From Vibrio comitans (GTDB taxonomy: Bacteria; Pseudomonadota; Gammaproteobacteria; Enterobacterales; Vibrionaceae), in the NCBI GenBank assembly GCA_024346835.1, contig AP024867.1, positions 1,240,001 through 1,304,000 of the forward strand: DNA of 64,000 nucleotides, in the 5' to 3' direction. Below, piece by piece: positions 7,637 to 13,657 of this stretch (position 1 is the stretch's first letter; every line of letters starts with the position of its first letter). A program made the translations under genes and the position numbers. The notes beneath the pieces were generated by a model. It saw only the letters and a program-made list of their open reading frames with translations. It searched no databases and was not told the origin of the DNA.

Positions 7637-8617
7637 TTGAAATACATATTAACCCTAATGGCACTTGTACTTGTAGGCTGTGGTGGTGGATCATCAGACA
7701 CACCTGACCCAATCGAACCACCTAAAGAAGAATACCCAGCTCCACCTAAGTACTGTGAAGACTTAGATAACTGTGACATCTTCGTTATCCCATTACCGCC
7801 TGAAGATATTGCTATTGATCCAATCGATGTAGTTATCGATCCAATCACTGACTTACCTGAAGGTAATGACCCTATCTTTATCGTTGATCCAATCATCGAT
7901 ATTGGTTTACCTAAAGATGAAACATATTGGGAAGTTAACGAGACCTCTGATTCATGGAAATCTACACACATTCGTGCATGTCTGACCCATGGTTCTAGTG
8001 AGATGGATTACGCAAAATGTAACGTTGCACCATTCAATCTGCCTGATGGTAAGTTCGATCTGTTGAACGTTACTGACCTACATATTGATCAGTATTTCGA
8101 CATTGACTTTGATACAGGTGAAACATACATGAAGTCACAGAATGTAACCTTGAGAGAGGGTGCTATGACTGTTAATGGTTACTCATACGCAATGGATGAG
8201 CTACGTACATCATTTGGTACAGATGATCGTGGTAACCCATACTTCAGTCAATCAGCATCAACAATGGCTTATAAGAATGCAGTTCATGGTGATGAGTTCT
8301 ACTACTTGGATATGCAGTATCTAACTAATATGTCTGCATCATTCGATGGCCAGTACATAACTATATTCATCAACCAATCAAGATCAGTGTACGGGAACCA
8401 AGTAATGCGTGACCAACAACTAGTTAACGCTACTTGTTACGTCATGAAGGGCTGGGTTGGTGACACCATTCACTGTAACGACTATGCAGACAACAGCAGT
8501 GGTAGAGACTTCTATATCCCTGTGCATGAACTAGAAGCATGGTTAACCTATGACGCAGACATGGTAACTACCGACCTAGTAACACACTTAGTTGATACAT
8601 ACATCCTTCCTAACTAA
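7637..8617 (+). CDS. island lipoprotein, 326 aa, unknown function
   Basis: An exported lipoprotein with signal MKYILTLMALVLVGCGGGSS (lipobox LVGC). A proline-rich, acidic linker (DPIEPPKEEYPAPPKYCED) and a run of Ile-Asp-Pro repeats (about mature residues 45-80) come next, then a 240-residue domain with paired cysteines (IRACLTHG, YAKCNVAPF, ATCYVMKG, IHCNDYAD). The TTG at 7637 is preferred over ATG 7622: GAGAGAG lies six bases before it, and the start then matches the MKY start of the other island lipoproteins. I do not recognise the mature domain. It is the first gene after the island promoter and is followed by a hairpin. Confidence 0.7.
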   Translation: MKYILTLMALVLVGCGGGSSDTPDPIEPPKEEYPAPPKYCEDLDNCDIFVIPLPPEDIAIDPIDVVIDPITDLPEGNDPIFIVDPIIDIGLPKDETYWEVNETSDSWKSTHIRACLTHGSSEMDYAKCNVAPFNLPDGKFDLLNVTDLHIDQYFDIDFDTGETYMKSQNVTLREGAMTVNGYSYAMDELRTSFGTDDRGNPYFSQSASTMAYKNAVHGDEFYYLDMQYLTNMSASFDGQYITIFINQSRSVYGNQVMRDQQLVNATCYVMKGWVGDTIHCNDYADNSSGRDFYIPVHELEAWLTYDADMVTTDLVTHLVDTYILPN

Positions 8618-8624
8618 CACCAAT

Positions 8625-8647
8625 GGGTGAGTCCTTGTGGCTCACTC
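8625..8647 (+). terminator. intercistronic hairpin without a U-run
   Basis: GGGTGAGTC / GGCTCACTC with a five-base loop, eight bases after the lipoprotein stop codon. No T-tract follows, so transcript processing or stability is as likely as termination. Confidence 0.45.
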
Positions 8648-8679
8648 ACTCAACCTAATTAGAGACAGGAATCAAATAA

Positions 8680-9358
8680 ATGAAATATGTAATTCTATTA
8701 GCACTACTAACATTCAACGCAACTGCAGTTGAAGTACCTCACACATTTAAAGATGGTCAACGTACCTCTGCTGAGCAAATGAACCAGAGCTTCCAAGCAT
8801 TGGAAGAAAGTGTTAATCGTCTGGAAGTTGCTGCTGACGAAAGCGGTTATGACCACATCTACGGGAACTACGAAACCAATGAGTTCCAGGGTGACTTTAT
8901 TGCACACATTAGTGAGTATCCTAGTGACATCACTACTACATACTACACGGTTAAGGAAGTGAAAATCCCTAACTGTGGTACATACCGTATGCCTGTACGT
9001 CACGATAGAGTGGAGTTCAAGGATGATTACATGCTACGTTCAGGTGAGTCTTGATCTTGTAGAGAATAACCATTTCACTGCAACAGGTGTGACAGGCGAA
9101 CTACCGTTAAACTTTAGTTCTAATAACTACATGTCTTTCGGTAAATCATACAATCTCTATAACGATCCTAACGAGACTATCTACGCCTCTCAGTATATGC
9201 GTTACAAAGTAACCGTACACTTCCCTGAGTGTGGTGTATCTCGTACCAGCGAGTTCCAAGTTAATCTATCAACTAACCCTAACTGGAATGACAGCATAGT
9301 TGAACTGACACTAGAAGACATTGAATCATTCATCAGCTCTTACTCTAAGGTCAACTAA
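8680..9358 (+). pseudogene. frameshifted exported protein with a coiled-coil N-terminus
   Basis: The first frame (8680-9054, 124 codons) has a signal peptide MKYVILLALLTFNATAVEV and then PHTFKDGQRTSAEQMNQSF, matching a motif (P-x-x-F-x-x-G-x-x-A-x-x-x-N-x-x-F) often seen at the start of secreted gammaproteobacterial proteins. A short coiled coil QALEESVNRLEVAADE follows. It stops at TGA 9052-9054. The next frame continues at once as SLDLVENNHFTATGVTGE and runs to TAA 9356-9358, giving about 226 residues in total. This is most simply a one-base frameshift. AGGTGAG lies directly before the TCT-TGA slip point, so a programmed +1 shift cannot be ruled out. No known domain was recognised. Confidence 0.65.
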
Positions 9359-9504
9359 TGAAATACATCACAGCTGTCTTACTATCCCTCATGCTTATTG
9401 GCTGTGGTGGTAGTGACAATGAACAACCTCAACCGACTCCAAGTGAACCACACAAAGAGGATGTATTCTTCGGTGAGTCATCTTGGGGTGAAGGTACTTG
9501 GTAA
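9358..9504 (+). CDS. 48-residue island lipoprotein
   Basis: ATG 9358 overlaps the stop of the preceding frame (TAATG). The product has a lipoprotein signal MKYITAVLLSLMLIGCGGSD (lipobox LIGC), then a proline-rich acidic tail ending FGESSWGEGTW. Only about 32 residues remain after lipidation, so this is either a tiny lipopeptide or the surviving head of a longer relative of the 274-residue lipoprotein at 9998. Similar tiny lipoproteins with other roles are the colicin lysis proteins and entericidins; there is no specific match. Confidence 0.6.
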   Translation: MKYITAVLLSLMLIGCGGSDNEQPQPTPSEPHKEDVFFGESSWGEGTW

Positions 9505-9516
9505 ACAAATAAGGAA

Positions 9517-9530
9517 GGGTCTTCGGACTC
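9517..9530 (+). terminator. hairpin with UUCG loop after the 48-aa lipoprotein gene
   Basis: GGGTC-TTCG-GACTC: a short stem capped by a UUCG tetraloop, 12 bases after the stop codon. No T-run follows. Confidence 0.45.
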
Positions 9531-9640
9531 ATCCACCTCTTGTACTTAGATAGTCTCTTACGCTCATTGAGCAAATATCAGAAATGAACCATAAAACCAG
9601 TACACACAACAGGTAGATCGAGCTAATGAGATTAGATGAA

Positions 9641-9808
9641 ATGAACAACAAAGTAGTAGAGTTATTCTTTACCGATAGTAAGAACAAGAGAAGATTAGAT
9701 ATCATTTCTGGACTACTTGAAGGTAAGACTCCAATAGAACTAGCAGAGCAATATGGTGTTAGTAGGCAAGCAGTAACAGACATCAGGAAGAAGTATTTAA
9801 GCAACTAA
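9641..9808 (+). CDS. small helix-turn-helix protein (island copy 1)
   Basis: A 55-residue protein, MNNKVVELFFTDSKNKRRLD then an HTH with GKTPIELAEQYGVSRQAVTD (about residues 30-49). The second helix SRQAVTDIRKKY is a good recognition helix. The ATG at 9641 is preferred over 9626 because the second island copy (11262) begins at the same MNNK. It could be a regulator of the cargo genes or the DNA-binding part of a lost recombinase. It is the only clearly DNA-binding product in the island. It lies between the 48-residue lipoprotein and the 274-residue lipoprotein genes. Confidence 0.65.
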   Translation: MNNKVVELFFTDSKNKRRLDIISGLLEGKTPIELAEQYGVSRQAVTDIRKKYLSN

Positions 9809-9837
9809 CCACCTTAGAATACAAGACATCATCATTC

Positions 9838-9939
9838 ATGTTTGACCAAGGCGTAGCATACGCATGGCGTACAGCTTTACAAGTAACAGAACTAAAGCGT
9901 GACATGGATAGACGCAACGTAACATTCAACTGTAAATAA
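9838..9939 (+). CDS. 33-residue ORF of unknown function
   Basis: ATG 9838 to TAA 9937-9939 encodes MFDQGVAYAWRTALQVTELK and a basic end RDMDRRNVTFNCK. It fills the gap between the HTH gene and a terminator that starts ten bases after its stop, which favours a real short gene. No Shine-Dalgarno sequence is evident and the product matches nothing I know. It may be the end of a degraded gene. Confidence 0.3.
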   Translation: MFDQGVAYAWRTALQVTELKRDMDRRNVTFNCK

Positions 9940-9948
9940 CAACCTATG

Positions 9949-9969
9949 GGAGTCTACGGACTCCTTTTT
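9949..9969 (+). terminator. rho-independent terminator with UACG loop
   Basis: GGAGTC-TACG-GACTCC followed by TTTTTA. The loop is of the UNCG class. Confidence 0.8.
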
Positions 9970-9997
9970 AGTGCCCAAATCAAAGAGAGAATAAACC

Positions 9998-10822
9998 ATG
10001 AAATACTTAGTAATCCTAATAACATTAATCCTTGTCGGCTGTGGTTCTGGTGGTGGTAGCAGTGAACAACCTAAACCACAAACAGGTGAAATCACATATG
10101 CATGGAATACAGGACTTAACCCTAACACTGTATTTGCAGTAGGTGATAAGACTCAAACCTACTACGAAACAACACCTCTAACAGTTGAATCAGGTAACAC
10201 AGCTTTTACCGTTTACAACAGTGGAAGTAACCATGTTCATTGTGAGGGTGTTGTTAATGTACGAGTTGATGATCCTGTCACCATTAAGTGCAATGGGAAT
10301 AACCCATCAACAGGGTTTACCGCTACATATGAGAGTGATGAACCAGTAACATCATGGACTGATGTATTTGAGAATGATGATTATATTCAGTGGGAGAAAC
10401 TAATTGATGGTGAATTTGCTGAAGAAACAAGTTCATTGATTACGGATGAAATGACCTTAGAGATTGCTCACAAGGTTAGGCACTACAAGTTAAACAATGC
10501 AGTAGAGCTGAATACAAAGAATATCCGAATGGTTACTACTGTTTCAGAAAACCGATATATGGCATTCCAGAAGTTTGAAGATCGTGATGAAGAATATATT
10601 TCTGTGTTAATAGAGGGGAATGAAATCAACATCAATTACAAACCTGTAGAGGGTGGAATAGTATTCTGTCACTCATATGATTATATCAATGAGAATGGTG
10701 TTACGTGCATGAACAGTGATCGCTTCATTGATGTTGAGGTAATCAACAATCTACGTACTGCATTTGAGTTGAGAGAGGATTCATTCTTTACAACCGATTG
10801 GTTATATCAACTAACAAAGTAA
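9998..10822 (+). CDS. island lipoprotein, 274 aa, unknown function
   Basis: The signal MKYLVILITLILVGCGSGGG (lipobox LVGC) is followed by a Ser/Gln/Pro linker. The first mature segment (about residues 30-105, from EITYAWNTGLNPNTVFAVGD to about NPSTGFTATYES) has the look of a beta-sandwich. A second, acidic segment has EYISVLIEGNEININYKP and ends ...DSFFTTDWLYQLTK. Six cysteines occur in the whole product, one of them lipidated. The start ATG 9998 has AGAGAGAA eight bases upstream. It shares its export signal with the genes at 7637, 8680 and 9358, but the mature parts do not resemble each other. Function unknown. Confidence 0.7.
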   Translation: MKYLVILITLILVGCGSGGGSSEQPKPQTGEITYAWNTGLNPNTVFAVGDKTQTYYETTPLTVESGNTAFTVYNSGSNHVHCEGVVNVRVDDPVTIKCNGNNPSTGFTATYESDEPVTSWTDVFENDDYIQWEKLIDGEFAEETSSLITDEMTLEIAHKVRHYKLNNAVELNTKNIRMVTTVSENRYMAFQKFEDRDEEYISVLIEGNEININYKPVEGGIVFCHSYDYINENGVTCMNSDRFIDVEVINNLRTAFELREDSFFTTDWLYQLTK

Positions 10823-10832
10823 TCAACAATAT

Positions 10833-10854
10833 GAAGCCTTAGAGCTTCCCTTTT
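10833..10854 (+). terminator. weak terminator-like hairpin
   Basis: GAAGC-(6)-GCTTC followed by CCTTTT, ten bases after the 274-residue lipoprotein stop codon. The stem is only five base pairs. Confidence 0.4.
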
Positions 10855-10873
10855 AATAGAGACAATTGAACCA

Positions 10874-11242
10874 ATGAATAATTACATTTTAAACAACTGT
10901 AGAAACTACAACTATTACGCACAGTATGGTGTAAAGAAGATTGCCTATGACTACACCTTAGGTAAGTCAATTAACACATTGATAGCTGACATTGTTAAGG
11001 GTGACACAATCACAGTATTAAGTTACTCAGTAGATGGTAAGAGAGTAAAGGCACTTACTTACTCAGTGTTAGATAAGGGTGTTCTTAATGGTCGTGATGA
11101 TAATGCTGAGTATGGGGTTATCTTTGGTGACCTAATGAAGTCTGATGTTATCCCCAAGGTTAAAGCATCAAACCAGTATCCAGAAATGTTTGATAAGAAT
11201 GGTAACTTCAAGCAAGGCGTTAATGTTAAAGTAACAGCGTAA
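10874..11242 (+). CDS. island protein, 122 aa, unknown, probably cytoplasmic
   Basis: The start MNNYILNNCRNYNYYAQYGV is rich in Asn and Tyr and has no signal peptide or membrane helix, unlike most cargo. The middle VKGDTITVLSYSVDGKRVKA and LTYSVLDKG suggest beta strands. The end MFDKNGNFKQGVNVKVTA is polar. The upstream leader shares the string TAGAGACA with the leader of the gene at 8680. The HTH remnant follows after 19 bases. I recognise no family, and no function is offered. Confidence 0.6.
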   Translation: MNNYILNNCRNYNYYAQYGVKKIAYDYTLGKSINTLIADIVKGDTITVLSYSVDGKRVKALTYSVLDKGVLNGRDDNAEYGVIFGDLMKSDVIPKVKASNQYPEMFDKNGNFKQGVNVKVTA

Positions 11243-11261
11243 ACCGATAGGATTTGAAACA

Positions 11262-11432
11262 ATGAACAACAAAGCATTAGAGCTATTCTTTACCGATAGT
11301 AAGCACAAGAGAACGTTAGATATCATCACTGGACTATTAGAAGGTAAGACTCCAATAGAGTTATCAAAGTAGCATGGTATTACTCGTAGAGCAGCAACAG
11401 ACGTTAGAACCAAGTATATAGGTAACGAATAA
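11262..11432 (+). pseudogene. helix-turn-helix protein, second island copy with an internal amber codon
   Basis: The frame reads MNNKALELFFTDSKHKRTLD, then GKTPIELSK, then TAG (11370-11372), then HGITRRAATDVRTKYIGNE to TAA at 11430-11432. It is a paralogue of the 9641 gene, of the same length plus one residue. The amber codon replaces the first residue after the ELAE/ELSK helix, cutting the HTH in two. If not read through, the product is a 36-residue stub. The stop overlaps the ATG of the next gene (TAATG), so translation across this region may still matter for that gene. Confidence 0.7.
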
Positions 11433-11779
11433 TGAGACTTTTAATTCTATTAACCCTGTTATGTTCATCTATGGTTCAAGCAAATATATTGGTTACTTGT
11501 GATGATAGGGGAGAGGGTTATTACTCTCAGTGGTATATCAAAGATGGTTACATCAAAGTGTCTGACCGTAGGGAATGGTTTGAATCAAGTAAAGTAACCA
11601 AGATGCAAGTTTCTGATGAGTCTTTAATTGTGTCTTGGAGGATTGGAACAACAGACTACGGTTTGAACTTCAATCATAAGTCTTCAAATTACCACTATAT
11701 GAATGTTTGGTGGTATGGGGGAATGATGCGATCAGCAACTACAACAAAACTACAGGGTTGTACTTGGACTAAACTTTAA
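11432..11779 (+). CDS. island secreted protein, 115 aa, unknown
   Basis: A signal peptide MRLLILLTLLCSSMVQA, probably cut before NILVTC, is followed by a 98-residue mature domain rich in Trp and Tyr (GYYSQWYIKDGYIKVSD; NVWWYGGMMRSATTTKL). It has two cysteines that could pair (VTCDDRG and LQGCTWTKL). The pattern suggests a small beta-rich periplasmic protein. ATG 11432 overlaps the stop of the HTH remnant. A strong terminator begins four bases after its stop codon and ends the island's transcription. No family recognised. Confidence 0.65.
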   Translation: MRLLILLTLLCSSMVQANILVTCDDRGEGYYSQWYIKDGYIKVSDRREWFESSKVTKMQVSDESLIVSWRIGTTDYGLNFNHKSSNYHYMNVWWYGGMMRSATTTKLQGCTWTKL

Positions 11780-11782
11780 GAT

Positions 11783-11805
11783 AACCACCTTCGGGTGGTT
11801 TTTTA
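11783..11805 (+). terminator. strong rho-independent terminator with UUCG loop, end of island row
   Basis: AACCACC-TTCG-GGTGGTT followed by TTTTA. Confidence 0.9.
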
Positions 11806-11915
11806 TACCTGTAATATGTGAGGGTATAAGGAAGGGTATTTATAGAACTAATGTGAATAGGTCTGTGGGTAAGTAGGATTATTATATTCACATACTCCAC
11901 TATGGGACTTTAGTT

Positions 11916-12144
11916 CTGACCATTAACATACCGTTGTCTTTACCAAGCACTTCGTAGTCAATATCGATACCAATTACGCCATTGGCACCTATTTCATGGG
12001 CGTTATCTTCCTATTCCTGCATAGCAATGGTACGAGCACTCTCGAGTTCTTTCTCATAAGTACCAAGATAGCCTCACCGGCAATAACGCCGTGGTAACTG
12101 AGGACGCGTTTGCCTTCAACAGTTTGTGTTGTGGTCATTAGCAT
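11916..12144 (-). pseudogene. ybjQ remnant
   Basis: Reverse-strand copy of ybjQ (compare 6396-6716). It keeps the start and the N-terminal MLMTTTQTVEGKRVLSY region, but has lost about 60 bases in the middle. It has an in-frame TAG in the helix that reads VQELE in the intact gene, and it lacks the last codons. Many point differences show that it is old. It marks the right edge of the cargo island. Confidence 0.85.
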
Positions 12145-13010
12145 AATTGATTCCTTGAGTTGTTAATCTTATCAATAACTTAAATTAATGGTTTCAATAT
12201 CGAAGTCTTTAAGTACCTTTAGCTATCGCAAAGACCTCTATTAATGATTTAGCATTAGTAGAATCTATAACCTATACCGATTAAAAGTTGTTGATTATCA
12301 GTAAATAAGGCTATCTTTAATCGATGTGGAATGCGTTTTGAACAACCAAGAATAAAAGTAATATTAACGTTTAGGAAAGGAGTCCTGAATAGTCGTGTCG
12401 ATTATATCGTGTCACGAGTGTGGAATTGCGAGTGATGTTGATAGCCTAAAGGCAGGAGAACAGGCTCGATGCCCTCGTTGTCATTGCCACTTGTTGGGCG
12501 CAGATAGAGATCCTGTACAGGGACCTATTTGTTATGCGTTAGCTAGCCTAATCGCGTTTATAGCGAGCCTTGCTTATCCCTTTATGTCTTTCAGCATTCA
12601 AGGGCTTTCACAACAGATTAGTCTTTATCAAGCGGCGGAAGTCCTGGCAAATTTTAACAACAATACTCTTAGTGTATTGCTGATATTCTCTGTATTAGTC
12701 CTCCCTGCTATTTATCTGGTTTGCCTCCTCTATCTATATAGTTGTATATCAAACACAGTTCTAAAAAATCGCACTCAAAATCTACAAAAACGAATTTTGA
12801 AGATACTGTCGCGCATTAAGCCTTGGTTGATGGTGGACGTGTTTTTGATCGGGGTTTTGGTGAGTTTAGTGAAGATTGCCGCTTTGGCGGACGTATCGAT
12901 GGGAATTTCATTTTGGGCATTCGCCATCTTTACTTGTCTAATGGTTAAGACAGTTTCAACCGCAGATCTCTATTGGGTTTGGCAGCAACTGTTTCCGGTC
13001 AGTGCAGACG
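11916..13010. repeat. right copy of the ybjQ-pqiA junction duplication
   Basis: Direct repeat partner of 6427-7282: ybjQ remnant, shared promoter block 12157-12213 (identical to 6786-6842), then intact pqiA. Between 12214 and 12340 this copy has extra sequence not found in the left copy. The right end is where the left-hand pqiA remnant stops matching. Confidence 0.75.
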
Positions 13011-13633
13011 ATAACGATAAGATAAGTGGTCAGTGCTTCCAAGATAATACTCATCTAGCGTGTCATGTTTGTGGCTTAGTACATACCTATTCGGAACACA
13101 CACATGATTGCAATCGTTGCTCAGCAAAGCTACACCGATTTGAACCAGGACAGAACTTACAGGTGGTTTGGGCGCTGTTGTTCGCCTCGGTGGTTTTTTA
13201 TCTCCCCGCTAACCTTTATCCGATGATGTATACATCTTCACTGGGAAACAGCCAAGGTTCGACTATTTTAGGTGGAGTGATTGAGTTGTGGGAGTTAGGG
13301 GATTATCCAGTCGCTTTGGTTATTCTGTTTGCCAGTATCATGATTCCCATCGCTAAGATGATATCTCTGTCTTACCTCTATTGGCATGCACAAAGAGTTC
13401 ATAGTATGCCTGTCGCGGAATCTTATCGTTTTCTTAAATTGTATCGAATTACTGAGTTCATTGGTCGTTGGTCGATGATTGATATTTTTGTGGTTGCCAT
13501 CTTAGTCGCATTGGTTCAAATAGACGGATTGATGGCGATCTATCCTGGCCCGGCAGCACTGTATTTTGCTGCAGTAGTCATATTTACAATGCTGTCGGCG
13601 ATGACCTTCGATTCGCGGATGATGTGGCGCTAA
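12395..13633 (+). CDS. pqiA: PqiA-type inner-membrane protein (intermembrane transport)
   Basis: A 412-residue PqiA. It has two zinc-ribbon and four-helix modules: ribbon 1 CHECG...CPRCHCH (about residues 6-33) with its membrane block to about 205, then ribbon 2 CHVCG...CNRCSAK (about 223-247) with a second block. PqiA works with PqiB and PqiC in lipid traffic between inner and outer membranes. The start is GTG 12395 (MSIISCHECG). The Shine-Dalgarno AAAGGAG is about 12 bases away, farther than usual, so initiation may be weak. First gene of pqiABC. A broken second copy of its first half lies at 6927-7282. Confidence 0.92.
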   Translation: MSIISCHECGIASDVDSLKAGEQARCPRCHCHLLGADRDPVQGPICYALASLIAFIASLAYPFMSFSIQGLSQQISLYQAAEVLANFNNNTLSVLLIFSVLVLPAIYLVCLLYLYSCISNTVLKNRTQNLQKRILKILSRIKPWLMVDVFLIGVLVSLVKIAALADVSMGISFWAFAIFTCLMVKTVSTADLYWVWQQLFPVSADDNDKISGQCFQDNTHLACHVCGLVHTYSEHTHDCNRCSAKLHRFEPGQNLQVVWALLFASVVFYLPANLYPMMYTSSLGNSQGSTILGGVIELWELGDYPVALVILFASIMIPIAKMISLSYLYWHAQRVHSMPVAESYRFLKLYRITEFIGRWSMIDIFVVAILVALVQIDGLMAIYPGPAALYFAAVVIFTMLSAMTFDSRMMWR

Positions 13634-13657
13634 TTAATGATGGTGGAAAAGTAATCC

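Larger units (their letters stand above)
7283..11915. mobile_element. cargo island between duplicated ybjQ-pqiA junctions (no integrase seen)
   Basis: About 4.6 kb of one-directional, AT-rich genes whose codon use looks different from the flanks, bounded by the two direct repeats. It holds lipoproteins and secreted proteins sharing the signal start MKY..L..L.L.GCGGG, two related 55-residue HTH genes, a frameshifted gene and several intercistronic hairpins. No integrase, transposase, replication gene or structural phage gene is present. A single homologous crossover with a circular molecule carrying a ybjQ-pqiA segment would give this arrangement; that is inference. Confidence 0.5.

Noticed and set aside
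9641..9808. HTH protein as the antitoxin of a toxin-antitoxin pair
   Set aside because: No adjacent toxin-like gene overlaps it; the neighbours are exported proteins and a 33-codon frame.
7283..11915. Prophage or conjugative element
   Set aside because: No integrase, terminase, capsid, portal, relaxase or replication gene is present. The hairpins and small genes recall phage operons, but no hallmark gene supports the call.
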